Positions 27,035-35,949 of a DNA stretch of 64,000 bases are shown here, piece by piece. The notes beneath the pieces are model-generated. The model saw only the letters and a program-made list of their open reading frames with translations. It was not told where the DNA came from and did no database searches. Position numbers and translations under genes: made by a program. Numbering within the stretch: the first letter of the stretch is position 1; each line of letters opens with the position of its first letter. The stretch covers positions 620,001-684,000 of the forward strand of contig JACKLF010000001.1 of the NCBI GenBank assembly GCA_024236055.1, given 5' to 3'. The stretch is from Alphaproteobacteria bacterium. GTDB lineage: Bacteria; Pseudomonadota; Alphaproteobacteria; Micropepsales; Micropepsaceae.

Positions 27035-28219
27035 ATGGCGCAGGGCATGCACTATCTTCAAATCCCCGGACCCAGCCCGGTCCCGGAGCGGATTCAGCGG
27101 GCGATCGACCGTCAGGTGATCGACCATCGCAGCGCCGTGTTCCAGAAGCTGGGCAAGGAAGTGCTGGAAGCCATCAAGGAGCCGTTCGGCACCCGCGATC
27201 CCGTCATCATCTTCCCCGCTTCGGGCACCGGCGCCTGGGAAGCGGCCATCGCCAATACCCTGTCGGCCGGCGACACCGTGCTGATGGCCGAGACCGGCCA
27301 GTTCGCCGTGCTGTGGAGCCAGATCGCCAAGCGCTGGGGCCTGAAGGTCGAGATGATCGAGACCGACTGGCGTCACGGCGTCGACCCCGCCGCGGTCGAG
27401 GCGAAGCTGGCCGAGGACAAGAGCCACACCATCAAGGCCGTGATGGTGGTGCACAATGAAACCGCCACTTCCTGCGCCACCGATATCGCCGCGATCCGCA
27501 AGGCGATGGACGCGGCCCATCACCCGGCCCTGCTGATGATCGACTCGGTATCGGCGCTGGCCTCCATGCCGGTGCGCCAGGACGAATGGGGCGTGGACGT
27601 GGTCGTGTCCGGCTCGCAGAAGGGCATGATGATGCCGCCGGGCCTGGCCTTCACCGGCGTCTCGCAAAAGGCGCTGGCCGCCACCAGGACCAGCACCCTG
27701 CCCAAGTCCTACTGGGACTGGAACGAGATGCTGAAGTTCAACGAGAACGGCTTCTTCCCCTACACGCCGGCGATCAACCTGCTCTATGGCCTGAAAGAGG
27801 CGCTGGACATGCTGCGCGAAGAAGGGCTGGACAATGTGTTTGCCCGCCACGAACGGCTGGCGGCGGCGACGCGCGCCTGCGTCCAGGCCTGGGGCCTGGA
27901 ACTGCAGTGCGCCGATCCCAAGGCCTATTCGCCGGTGCTGACCGCCGTGCGCATGCCCGGCGGCTTCGATGCCGACGCCTTCCGCAAGTCCACGCTGGAG
28001 CATTTCAACATCTCGCTGGGCATGGGCCTGGGCAAGGTGCTGGGCAAGGTGTTCCGCATCGGCCATCTGGGCGACATCAACGAACTGACGCTGATGGCGG
28101 CGCTGTCGGGCGTGGAAATGGGCCTGACGGTCGCCGAGGTACCCCACAAGGCGGGCGGCGTGCTGGCGGCGATGGACGTTCTGACGGGAGAGAGCAAGAA
28201 ACTGCGCCTGTCCGCATAA
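27035..28219 (+). CDS. Serine-glyoxylate aminotransferase-type class V aminotransferase
   Basis: 394 residues of PLP fold-type I. It opens with QIPGPSPVPERI, has PASGTGAWEAA (61-71) for phosphate binding and the Schiff-base lysine in SGSQKGMMMPPG (Lys196). It closes with FRIGHLGDINELTL, a hallmark of alanine/serine-glyoxylate and serine-pyruvate transaminases. It would transfer the amino group of serine or alanine to glyoxylate. GCGGAGGAC is a strong ribosome site. It is divergent from the FAD hydroxyacid dehydrogenase, which may be its metabolic partner in glyoxylate handling (inference). Confidence 0.9.
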   Translation: MAQGMHYLQIPGPSPVPERIQRAIDRQVIDHRSAVFQKLGKEVLEAIKEPFGTRDPVIIFPASGTGAWEAAIANTLSAGDTVLMAETGQFAVLWSQIAKRWGLKVEMIETDWRHGVDPAAVEAKLAEDKSHTIKAVMVVHNETATSCATDIAAIRKAMDAAHHPALLMIDSVSALASMPVRQDEWGVDVVVSGSQKGMMMPPGLAFTGVSQKALAATRTSTLPKSYWDWNEMLKFNENGFFPYTPAINLLYGLKEALDMLREEGLDNVFARHERLAAATRACVQAWGLELQCADPKAYSPVLTAVRMPGGFDADAFRKSTLEHFNISLGMGLGKVLGKVFRIGHLGDINELTLMAALSGVEMGLTVAEVPHKAGGVLAAMDVLTGESKKLRLSA

Positions 28220-28259
28220 GGGCGCATCAAGAAGGGGCCAGACCAGAAAGGGCATGGGG

Positions 28260-29180
28260 ATGAAACGGCTTGCACTTGCCGCCGCGCTGATGTGCGGCGC
28301 CACGATCTGTCTTTCCACGGCTGCGGGCGCGCAGCCCAAGCCGCCCACCGCGCCGGCGACCGCCAATGTGCCCCTGGCCGAGAAGATCGGCCATTACGAC
28401 CCTGCGAAAACCCGCCTGATCAGCGGCGTGCATGAAGGCGCCGGCACGATGAATTTCGGCCCCATCATGGGGGCGAACGCGCTGTCGACCAACCTAATCT
28501 TCCTGCACCGTGGCGTGATCCATCCCCATAGCGGCATCGGCCAGCACTTCCACAACCATTGCGAGGAGATGTTCGTCATTTTTGACGACACCGCCCAGTT
28601 CACCATCAACGGCCGCACCGCGCAGCTGACCGGAACCTGGGGCGCGCCCGACCGCATGGGGGATGCCCATGGCGTCTACAATCCGACCGACCACGACATC
28701 GAATGGATGAACATCAATGTCGGAATGTCCAAGGTCTATGACAATTTCGACCTCCAGGACGACCGTGTCGGCGCGCCGCTGGACAAGATTCCGCAGTTCG
28801 TCACCCTGCACATGGACAAGAGCCTGCTCAAACCGGTGGATGGCGAGCCCGGGGTGTCGCGCCGCCGCGCGCTGGGCCCGGCGGTGTTCTTCACACCCTG
28901 GTCCTATGTCGATCACCTGCTGATCCAGCCGGGCGCGGCCACGACGGCGACCACCACGCCGGACATGAGCGATGCCTATTATGTCATCTCGGGCGACGGC
29001 ACGGTGACGGTGAACGGCGAGACCGCGCCGGTCAAAAAGGGCGACGCCATTCCGGTCGACCTGGGCCAGACCAAGAGCTTCAAGGCGGGCAGCGCGCCGC
29101 TGGAGCTGATGGTGATCGGGGTTGCGCGCGACATGAAGACCAAGGAAGCCTTCATGGCCGATCCGGCCAACGCCCACTGA
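28260..29180 (+). CDS. Secreted bicupin protein
   Basis: About 306 residues with a signal peptide (MKRLALAAALMCGATICLSTAAGAQ). The first cupin has HPHSGIGQHFHNHCEEMFVIF with a likely metal-binding His set and Glu; the second has SDAYYVISGDGTVTVNGE and a later GDAIPVDLGQ. Bicupins include oxalate decarboxylases and sugar-binding enzymes, but the second domain lacks an obvious His set, so only one site may be active. The ATG at 28260 starts the signal peptide properly; an ATG at 28254 is an alternative. It follows the aminotransferase by 40 nt. Confidence 0.82.
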   Translation: MKRLALAAALMCGATICLSTAAGAQPKPPTAPATANVPLAEKIGHYDPAKTRLISGVHEGAGTMNFGPIMGANALSTNLIFLHRGVIHPHSGIGQHFHNHCEEMFVIFDDTAQFTINGRTAQLTGTWGAPDRMGDAHGVYNPTDHDIEWMNINVGMSKVYDNFDLQDDRVGAPLDKIPQFVTLHMDKSLLKPVDGEPGVSRRRALGPAVFFTPWSYVDHLLIQPGAATTATTTPDMSDAYYVISGDGTVTVNGETAPVKKGDAIPVDLGQTKSFKAGSAPLELMVIGVARDMKTKEAFMADPANAH

Positions 29181-29200
29181 CAAAAGAACCCCTGCAAAAC

Positions 29201-29237
29201 AAAAGGCGCGCGCCCCGCACGGAACGCGCGCCTTTTT
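29201..29237. terminator. Bidirectional terminator between convergent genes
   Basis: A perfect 12-bp stem, AAAAGGCGCGCG (29201-29212) with CGCGCGCCTTTT (29225-29236), has a T-run after it on the plus strand and an A-run before it that serves the minus strand. It lies between the bicupin and the lactonase genes. Confidence 0.9.
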
Positions 29238-29250
29238 GCATGGAGCCGGC

Positions 29251-30231
29251 TTACTTGCGGTAATACATCGGGATCTCGCCCGGGATTTTGCTCTGCAGCC
29301 GGTAGAGGCTGGTCGAGCCGGTCAGATAGACCGTCTTGCCGTCGCCCGCGAAACCGACATTGGCGACAATTTCCGGAATCTTGATCTGGCCCAGCACCTT
29401 GCCGGCCGGGCTGATGATCCGCACACCGCCGGGGCCCGTTGTCCACAGGTTGCCGGCGCTGTCCACCTTCAGCCCATCGGGCACATCATCGGCGCTGCCC
29501 GGATAGCTGATGACCGTGCGCCGGTTGGAAACCTTTCCGCCCGGCCCCACGTCATAGGCATAGACCGCCATGTCGGGCATGGAATTGGAGACATAGAGCG
29601 TCTTGCCGTCGGGCGAGAAACCGATGCCGTTGGGCGCCTTCAGGTCGGTGATCACCGGGGTCAGCTTGCCATCGGCATAGCGGAACACGGCATTGAACTT
29701 GAGCTCTTTCCCGGGATCGGCGTCCATCTTGGGAAGGCCGAAGGGCGGGTCGGTGAACCACAGCGCGCCGTCTTTTGTGAAGACCAGGTCGTTGGGGCTG
29801 TTCAGCCGCTTGCCCTCGTATTTGGACAGGAAAGGCTTGAGGCGGCCCTGGTCGTCCATGCGCTCGATCGTGCCGATGCCCATGCGTGTCAGAAGGATCG
29901 AACCGTCCTTGTCCGTCACCATGGCGTTGGAGCCGAAATTGGCGGTGGGCGGGGCGTTCTTGATGCCGCCGGAATCGTTCAGGATCACCGTGACCTTGCC
30001 AGTGGCCGGGTCATAGGTGCGCACCTTGTCGCCGCGCACATCGCTGAACCACAGCTTGCCGTTCTTCCACATCGGCCCTTCGGTGAAGATGAAGCCGGTG
30101 GCGACCTTGTCGATCTTCGTGCCCGGCGCGATCACCTTGTCCAGCGCCGGATCAAGACGGGCAATGCTTGTTTGGGCCAGCGCCGGCGTGGCCAGAAGGC
30201 CGATCAGCAGCGCACCTGTCAGGATTTTCAT
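29251..30231 (-). CDS. Secreted SMP-30/gluconolactonase-family lactonase
   Basis: 326 residues, signal peptide MKILTGALLIGLLATPALAQ, then a six-bladed beta-propeller. Metal-site segments are visible: FTEGPMW with the conserved Glu, NSPNDLVF with the Asn/Asp pair, and PDGLKVDSAGNLW. It would hydrolyse aldono-lactones to aldonic acids in the periplasm. This fits the dehydratase at 22.3 kb, which acts on aldonic acids. It is transcribed alone, against the bicupin. Confidence 0.88.
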   Translation of the reverse strand: MKILTGALLIGLLATPALAQTSIARLDPALDKVIAPGTKIDKVATGFIFTEGPMWKNGKLWFSDVRGDKVRTYDPATGKVTVILNDSGGIKNAPPTANFGSNAMVTDKDGSILLTRMGIGTIERMDDQGRLKPFLSKYEGKRLNSPNDLVFTKDGALWFTDPPFGLPKMDADPGKELKFNAVFRYADGKLTPVITDLKAPNGIGFSPDGKTLYVSNSMPDMAVYAYDVGPGGKVSNRRTVISYPGSADDVPDGLKVDSAGNLWTTGPGGVRIISPAGKVLGQIKIPEIVANVGFAGDGKTVYLTGSTSLYRLQSKIPGEIPMYYRK

Positions 30232-30260
30232 GTCGTCTCCCCGATTTTGTTGGGGCGAGA

Positions 30261-30938
30261 CTATGTCTCCAGCAGGGTGTTGGGCAACTGGTTGCGCGGC
30301 GCGCCCTCCAGCGGGAAATGCGCCGCCAGGGCGTCGCCGCAGATGCGAATGGCGCTGATGAAGCCATCCGCCGGCTTGCCCGTCTTCATGCCCTCGGTGA
30401 CGGCCGCCACGGCCGCGTTCCAGGGCCCCTCGCCCACCGCCTTGTGAATGGCTTCATGGGCCACCAGCTCGACCTGGCGGTCGGCCAGCGAGGCGAAGAT
30501 CAGGATATGCGGTTCGTGATGGCGCCCACCCGCGGCGACAAAGTGGCGGCGCGCCACTTGGTTGACCCGGAAACGCTTGAGGAAGCGCGGTGTCATCACC
30601 CGGCGCACGCGCGGCAGCGACACGATCAGCGCGACCACGGCGAACAGCCCGGCCTGGATCAGCGAGTATATCGTCAGTGTACGGATGATAAGGCCTTCGA
30701 CGGCATGCACCGATTCATCCGTCCAGCTGGTGAAAATGTCCGCCAGCGCCAGCCGGTGCAGCCCCGGCAGGATCAGCAGCGGCGGCACCAGCAGCGCCGC
30801 CAGCGCCCCCCAGCCCAGCGGCACCTCCCGGTAATGCGAAACCTCGCGCGCCAGCACGCAGAAGATTTCACCGCGCGTGCGCTGCTCCACCTCGCCGATG
30901 GCGGCCGATATGCGGGCGTGATCGTCCTTTGTCAGCAT
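30261..30938 (-). CDS. TPM-domain membrane protein (second of a LemA/TPM/TPM operon)
   Basis: About 225 residues. The N-terminus (MLTKDDHARISAAIGEVEQRTRGEIFCVLAREV) is a TPM-like alpha/beta domain, here without a signal peptide, so probably cytoplasmic-side. Two membrane helices follow (near 45-65 and 85-105), and the chain ends with a second conserved stretch (HEAIHKAVGEGPWNAAVAAVTEGM). It is adjacent (1-nt gap) to the Gly-rich TPM gene. TPM/LemA pairs are widespread but their role is unclear; membrane protein quality control is one proposal. Confidence 0.82.
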   Translation of the reverse strand: MLTKDDHARISAAIGEVEQRTRGEIFCVLAREVSHYREVPLGWGALAALLVPPLLILPGLHRLALADIFTSWTDESVHAVEGLIIRTLTIYSLIQAGLFAVVALIVSLPRVRRVMTPRFLKRFRVNQVARRHFVAAGGRHHEPHILIFASLADRQVELVAHEAIHKAVGEGPWNAAVAAVTEGMKTGKPADGFISAIRICGDALAAHFPLEGAPRNQLPNTLLET

Positions 30939-30939
30939 G

Positions 30940-31704
30940 TCACCAGCTCCCCGATGCGCCGCCGCCACCGAAGGAGCCGCCGCCACCGCCAAAGCCGCCG
31001 CCGCCACTCCATCCGCCACCGCCGCCCCAGCCGCCGCGCCCGCGCCCGCCGCCACCCATGAACAGGAAGGGCAGCGCGCCCCAGCCGCCGAATACGCGGA
31101 AAAAGATGAACAGAAGAATGATGAAGATGATCGCCCCGGCGCCCGAATGATCGCCGCCGCGCTGGTCGGCCAACTGCTGCTTGGCCGCCGCCGCCCGCTT
31201 TTCCGCGGTGGAGGTATCCAGCGAAAGCTGTTCGACCAGCGCATCGGTGCCCGCCACGATGCCGGCGTTGAAATCGCCCTGGCGGAAGGCCGGCAGAACC
31301 TTGGTCTGGATGATGATCGACGACATGGCATCGGTCAGGATGGGCTCCAGCCCATAGCCGACCTCGATGCGGGTGCGATGCTCGTTGGGCGCGATGATGA
31401 ACAGCGCGCCATTGTTCAGTTTTTCCTGGCCGATGCCCCAAGCGCGGCCAAGCTGATAGCCGTAATCGCTGATCTCATAGCCCTGCAGCGACGGCAGCGT
31501 CACCACCACGAGCTGGCGTGAGGTTTTTGCTTCCAGCGCCGCCAGCTTCTGGGTCAGTTCCTGGCGGGTGCCCTCGGACAGGATATGAGCATCATCCACC
31601 ACCCGGCCGGTCAGCGCGGGAAACTTTGGCGCCGCCATCGCGCCCGGCACAAGGCCGGGCGCGATCAGGCAGACAAAGGCGATGATGGCCGCGAATACCC
31701 GCAT
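30940..31704 (-). CDS. TPM-domain (YgcG-type) exported protein with glycine-rich tail
   Basis: 254 residues: a signal peptide (MRVFAAIIAFVCLIAPGLVPGAMA), a periplasmic TPM domain (FPALTGRVVDDAHILSE, then ISDYGYQLGRAWGIG and IEVGYGLEPILTD), one membrane helix (about 190-212), and a tail of Gly/Trp/Ser (GGGGRGRGGWGGGGGWSGG). This is the standard YgcG layout. It stands 3 nt after lemA and before the second TPM gene, the usual LemA operon. Confidence 0.9.
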   Translation of the reverse strand: MRVFAAIIAFVCLIAPGLVPGAMAAPKFPALTGRVVDDAHILSEGTRQELTQKLAALEAKTSRQLVVVTLPSLQGYEISDYGYQLGRAWGIGQEKLNNGALFIIAPNEHRTRIEVGYGLEPILTDAMSSIIIQTKVLPAFRQGDFNAGIVAGTDALVEQLSLDTSTAEKRAAAAKQQLADQRGGDHSGAGAIIFIILLFIFFRVFGGWGALPFLFMGGGGRGRGGWGGGGGWSGGGGFGGGGGSFGGGGASGSW

Positions 31705-31707
31705 GCG

Positions 31708-32367
31708 TTACGGCGTGCCGGGCTGGGCGGCTTCGGGCGCCGGCTGCGGCGGCGCCGCGGGACCAGAGGTGTTGAAGTTCACCGTGGGCGCGTTCTGCGC
31801 ACCAGCGCTGGCCGAGAAGGGCGTCGCCTGCTTGTAGGACTTGTAGATCGTCGCCGCCCACAGCGAACCGGGGATGGTCACCAGCTCGGTATTGTAGTCC
31901 TGCACCGCGCCGTTGTAGTCGCGCCGCGCGATCTCGATGCGATTCTCGGTGCCCTCAAGCTGCGACTGCAGCGCCAGGAAGTTGGTGTTGGATTTCAGGT
32001 CGGGATAATTCTCGCTGACCGCCAGCAACCGCCCCAGCGCGCCGGACAATTGCGCCTGGGCCTGCTGGAAACGCTCCAGCGCCGCCGGATCGCTGATCTG
32101 CGAAGCGTCGATGGTCACGCTGGTGGCGCGGGCACGCGCATTGGTCACTTCCGTCAGGACGGATTTTTCCTGGTTGGCATAACCCTGCACGGTGGCGACC
32201 AGATTGGGAATCAGGTCGGCGCGGCGCTGATAGGCCGCCTGCACATTGGCCCAGGCCGCCTTTACCGCCTGGTCCTTGGCCGGAATACTGTTGACGCCGC
32301 AGCCCGCCAGGGCCAGCGACAGGCCCAGAACGGTGAAAATCTTCGGCAAAAGCTTCGAAATGGTCAT
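31708..32367 (-). CDS. lemA: LemA-family lipoprotein
   Basis: About 219 residues. The lipobox LAGCGVN sits after MTISKLLPKIFTVLGLSLA, so this member is a lipoprotein. The helical LemA core has AANVQAAYQRRADLIPNLVATV-like sequence and SENYPDLKSNTNFLALQSQLEGTENRI. A Pro/Ala-rich tail follows. I chose the ATG at 32367 because it alone gives the lipoprotein signal. First gene of the LemA/TPM/TPM operon, divergent from the TerB-like gene. Confidence 0.9.
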   Translation of the reverse strand: MTISKLLPKIFTVLGLSLALAGCGVNSIPAKDQAVKAAWANVQAAYQRRADLIPNLVATVQGYANQEKSVLTEVTNARARATSVTIDASQISDPAALERFQQAQAQLSGALGRLLAVSENYPDLKSNTNFLALQSQLEGTENRIEIARRDYNGAVQDYNTELVTIPGSLWAATIYKSYKQATPFSASAGAQNAPTVNFNTSGPAAPPQPAPEAAQPGTP

Positions 32368-32507
32368 GGGCGCTCCCTTCGCGCGAATACCCGCGCCACA
32401 AGATGGGAATTGGGGCCGGAACCGCAAGCCATTGGCGCGAAAATATTGGACTTGCCAAGCTGTTTGCGAGACGCTTAGCACCGCACCCAAACATTCCAAA
32501 ATCCGTC

Positions 32508-32957
32508 ATGTTGCAGCAGATTCTCGATTTTCTTTCCGCCGGCGAGCCGCCGCGCACCGAACCGGACCGCCGCCTGGCGGTGGCGGTGCTGCTGGTGGAA
32601 GCCGCGCACCGCGATGACACATTTTCATCAGAGGAGCGCGACGTCATCGGCCGCCTCCTGACCCAGAAGTTCGGGCTGAGCGCCGATGAAAGCGGCGCGC
32701 TTCTGTCCAACGCTGAAAACATCAATGCCACCATGACCCAGCTTCATCCCTATACGCGGGTGGTGTTCGAACAGATGACGCCGGACGAACGCGTCGAGCT
32801 GATAGAGATGATGTGGGAAGTCGCCTATGCCGACGGCGTGCTGGACCCGGAGGAAGACGCGCTGATCCGCCGGCTGGGCAACCTGATCCATGTCACCGAC
32901 CGCGACCGCGTGCTGGCGCGCAAGCGGGTGCTGCACCGTCTGGGCGAACCCGACTAG
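32508..32957 (+). CDS. TerB-like acidic protein
   Basis: 149 residues with two repeated acidic helix pairs: AHRDDTFSSEERDVIGRLL and AYADGVLDPEEDALIRRLGNLI. These are typical of the TerB/co-chaperone DjlA N-terminal fold. TerB-like proteins bind metal or act in membrane stress, but no other ter gene is here, so a tellurite role is not implied. The ATG at 32508 (MLQQILDFLS) is preferred over one 105 nt upstream. It overlaps the asmA-like stop by 4 nt on the opposite strand. Confidence 0.82.
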   Translation: MLQQILDFLSAGEPPRTEPDRRLAVAVLLVEAAHRDDTFSSEERDVIGRLLTQKFGLSADESGALLSNAENINATMTQLHPYTRVVFEQMTPDERVELIEMMWEVAYADGVLDPEEDALIRRLGNLIHVTDRDRVLARKRVLHRLGEPD

Positions 32958-34936
32958 TTCTTCTTCGGCTGCGATTTTGCCGGCAGCTTTCCCGCCCGGG
33001 CCTGCTGGATCATCGGCGCGCAATTGGCGTCTTTCGCCAAACCCGGGTCGACAAAGGCCAGCACCGACGCCAGCGGGTTCAAGAAGCCCAGCGCCGCGGC
33101 AATGCCGCCCTGCCCCAGCGCCTGGCCCGGCTCCACCCCCAGTTTGGGCGCATCCCAGCGGCCCGTCACCGTCACCGGTGCGCGCACGCGCAGAAGCTGG
33201 AAATGCTTGGGCTTGCCCTGCACGCGCAGATCCATGGTTTCATGGTTCATGTCGACGGTGCCGCCACCTTCCACCAGCACCGGCTCGGTGTCGAAAACCA
33301 GCCGCCGCGCCGTCAGCACGCCGTTTTTGGCGTCGAACTGCGCCACCGCGCAGCGCACGGCGCTGTTGCTTTCATCGCCCGACAGGTTCAGCCCCAGCGC
33401 GGAAATGACATTGACGCCCATCCATTCGGCCAGCGAGCGCCGTATCTGCCCCTGCGGAATGACCGCGGTGAATTTTCCATTGGCGCTCGCCGCGGTCTGG
33501 TGCACCGAGCGGCCGCGCCCCGTCAGTTGGGCGCGCGCCGACAGCGCGCCATGCAGCGGCTTGTCGGCGCCCTTGATGAAGTTGGCGATCGCCACGCCGC
33601 TGATTTGGCCGTCCAGGCTGGTCACCGGGATGTCATGGCGCGCGTCGATCTTCAGGCTGCCGCCCAGCCGGCCCTGGGTCATGCCGAAGGACAGCGGCTT
33701 GAGCACCAGAACGCCGTTCTCCAGGCTGACATGCACGCCCAGGCTGGTCAGTGGAAAATCACGGCTGTCCACCTTGGCGGCGCTGTAATCGATCTCGGCA
33801 TTGGTCTGGCGCAGCCGCTCGGTATGCAGCACCGTGTCCGGCAGAAGATGACCGTCCGCGACGGCCTGCTGCGGCCCGCCGCCGAACAGCGCGCCCAGAT
33901 CGGCGAAATTCAGGTGTCGCGAGGCCAGCCGCCCGGCCAGCACCGGCACCTTGTCCGACACGTCGATCGAAAGATTGCCGGCCAGGTCCGACTTTCCCAT
34001 GACGCCATGCAGGTCGGTCAGCCGATAGACCTGGCCATCGCGCCGTACCGTCACATTCAACTGATAGGGCGGCGTGCCCGGCAGCGTCAGGCCGGTCAGG
34101 TAATAGACATCGGCCAGATTGTCGCCCGACAGCGTAAGGTCGGCATGGTAGCGGTCGAGCTGGAAGGGATGGTCGATGGCGCCGCGAATGCGCGCATGGG
34201 TCTTGCCCGCGCGAATGTCGGCAGTGAAGCCATAGGATTTGTCGGCATTCACATGCAGCAGCGGATCGCAGTTGATGTCGGCACCAAAGGCATTTTTGTT
34301 CAGCGTGCCCTTGCCGGTCAGCACGAAGGCCGCACCGCGCCCGCCATCCTCGTGGGAATTGACGGTGCCTGTGAAGGTCAGATCACGGACATTGTCCTCG
34401 ATCCGGACCTGGCCGTCATGAATCGCGAAATGCTGGATGGGCGGAAGCTTCCAGGCGCCATCGCCGGGGCTGTCGCTGTCCCAGTTGGTGCGGCCCGATT
34501 CCTGGCGGACCAGAAACACCTGCGGCTTTTCCAGCTGCACCAGCGGCAGCACCAGCTTGCCCAGCAGCAGGGGGAACAGGCGAAATTCCAGCTTTATGTC
34601 GTCGAACCGGCCGGCGGGCGTGCCGGCGGGCGTGCCGGCGGACGTGGATGTATCCGCCATCCAGCCCGGATTGCTGACTTCGACATCCCGGGCATCGACG
34701 CGCGGTTGCAGCCGGAACAGATCGACCGACAGATCGCCGTTGATGTGAATTTCACGTCCCGCCCGGTGGCTGAGATAAGCGCTGACCGGCCCGCGCATGC
34801 TGTTCCAGTCCATGAAATAGAGCGCCAGCAACAGCACAACCGGCAGCGCGACCAGCGCCAGCACGATGGCGATGGCGGCGCGGCGCCGTTGCCATCGGGG
34901 CGGCGGCGTATGGGGTGCGGGCTGCACAACAGTCAT
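32954..34936 (-). CDS. AsmA-family inner-membrane-anchored periplasmic protein
   Basis: About 660 residues. One N-terminal membrane helix (RRAAIAIVLALVALPVVLLLALYF) is followed by a long beta-rich chain typical of AsmA/TamB-like lipid-transport or outer-membrane biogenesis proteins (WNSMRGPVSAYLSHRAGREIHINGDL, FQLDRYHADLTLSG). The C-terminal third has SLAEWMGVNVISALGLNLSG, a common AsmA element. Three 12-nt repeats at 34611-34646 encode a GTPA repeat that sits in a loop. It is divergent from the YihY gene. Confidence 0.85.
   Translation of the reverse strand: MTVVQPAPHTPPPRWQRRRAAIAIVLALVALPVVLLLALYFMDWNSMRGPVSAYLSHRAGREIHINGDLSVDLFRLQPRVDARDVEVSNPGWMADTSTSAGTPAGTPAGRFDDIKLEFRLFPLLLGKLVLPLVQLEKPQVFLVRQESGRTNWDSDSPGDGAWKLPPIQHFAIHDGQVRIEDNVRDLTFTGTVNSHEDGGRGAAFVLTGKGTLNKNAFGADINCDPLLHVNADKSYGFTADIRAGKTHARIRGAIDHPFQLDRYHADLTLSGDNLADVYYLTGLTLPGTPPYQLNVTVRRDGQVYRLTDLHGVMGKSDLAGNLSIDVSDKVPVLAGRLASRHLNFADLGALFGGGPQQAVADGHLLPDTVLHTERLRQTNAEIDYSAAKVDSRDFPLTSLGVHVSLENGVLVLKPLSFGMTQGRLGGSLKIDARHDIPVTSLDGQISGVAIANFIKGADKPLHGALSARAQLTGRGRSVHQTAASANGKFTAVIPQGQIRRSLAEWMGVNVISALGLNLSGDESNSAVRCAVAQFDAKNGVLTARRLVFDTEPVLVEGGGTVDMNHETMDLRVQGKPKHFQLLRVRAPVTVTGRWDAPKLGVEPGQALGQGGIAAALGFLNPLASVLAFVDPGLAKDANCAPMIQQARAGKLPAKSQPKKN
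34611..34646. repeat. Three tandem 12-nt repeats inside the AsmA-like gene
   Basis: CCGGCGGGCGTG is repeated at 34611, 34623 and (with one change) 34635. On the coding strand the unit adds Gly-Thr-Pro-Ala without shifting the frame, so copy number could vary by slippage. Confidence 0.8.
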
Positions 34937-35109
34937 GAAAATCAGCAACTTACAACAGGACGCAAGCTGGAAACGCCTGAAATGCCATTGCGGTGCCAAT
35001 CTGCGGCGAAACTTCCCGGCCACGCGCACGTTGGCAAAAGGGGAACCCGCAATGGGAACATGGGGAACTTTCGCCGCCGGACGCCTTTGAAGGAGGTTCA
35101 AGCCGCGCG

Positions 35110-35949
35110 ATGCCTGAACGCCTGACAGCCTGGAGATTGCTTCGCGAAGGCGTCGACGCATTTTTCGAGGACAATGCGCTGACCCGCGGGGCAGCGATCG
35201 CCTTTTATGCCGTCACCGCGCTCGCGCCCGTGCTGTTCATTGCCACGGCGATCGCCGGCCTGGTGCTGGGCGAGAGCGCCGCCAGCGGCGCGGTGCATTA
35301 CCAGTTGCGCCGCATCATGAGCCAGGAAAGCGCCGACCTGGTCCAGTCGGCGATCCTGCATGTGCGCGGCGGCCATCACAGCGTGACCGGCAGCATCGTC
35401 GGCATCACGGCCCTGGTGGTAACAGCATCGGGATTTTTCACCGAGGTGGAAGATGCGCTGAACGTGATCTGGAAAGCGCCGCGCCACGAATCCTATCTTT
35501 ACCAGCTGCTGCGCGGGCGCTTCCTCAGCCTGATGCTGGTGATCCTGCTGGGCCTGCTGCTGTTGTTCTCGATGCTGATCGCCACCGGCGCGCACATTGC
35601 CGGCGATCTTTATGCCGGAAAGGTCCCGCGCGCCCTGGTGCAGACCTTCAATCTGGGCCTGTCCTTTGTTGTCGTGTCGCTGCTGTTCGCCGCCTTTTAC
35701 AAGCTGCTGCCCAACTGCCGCCTGCGCTGGCGCGACGTCCTGGTGGGGTCCTGCGGCTCGGCGATTCTGTTCGAGGGCGGACAGGCGCTGATCGGCCTGT
35801 ACCTGTCGCGCTTCATCACCGCCAGCATCTATGGCGCGGCGGGTGGGGTGATCGTCATGCTGGTCTGGGTCTATTATTCGGCCCAGATTTTCCTGTTGGG
35901 CGCGGAATTCACCAAGGTCTGGGCGCGCCATCACGGCGCCCATTCCTAG
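35110..35949 (+). CDS. YihY/BrkB-family inner-membrane protein
   Basis: 279 residues with about six membrane helices. Family landmarks are ALTRGAAIAFYAVTALAPVLF, the FFTEVEDALNVIWKAP segment and a C-terminal YGAAGGVIVMLVWVYYSAQIFLLGAEFT. It was once called ribonuclease BN, which is not supported for this family; the role is unknown. The ATG at 35110 is preferred; GGAGG lies about 12 nt upstream. It converges with the TetR-Sel1 gene, overlapping stops by 4 nt. Confidence 0.88.
   Translation: MPERLTAWRLLREGVDAFFEDNALTRGAAIAFYAVTALAPVLFIATAIAGLVLGESAASGAVHYQLRRIMSQESADLVQSAILHVRGGHHSVTGSIVGITALVVTASGFFTEVEDALNVIWKAPRHESYLYQLLRGRFLSLMLVILLGLLLLFSMLIATGAHIAGDLYAGKVPRALVQTFNLGLSFVVVSLLFAAFYKLLPNCRLRWRDVLVGSCGSAILFEGGQALIGLYLSRFITASIYGAAGGVIVMLVWVYYSAQIFLLGAEFTKVWARHHGAHS

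Noticed and set aside
32508..32957. Tellurite resistance locus
   Set aside because: Only a TerB-like fold is present, with no terA, terC, terD or terE genes around it.
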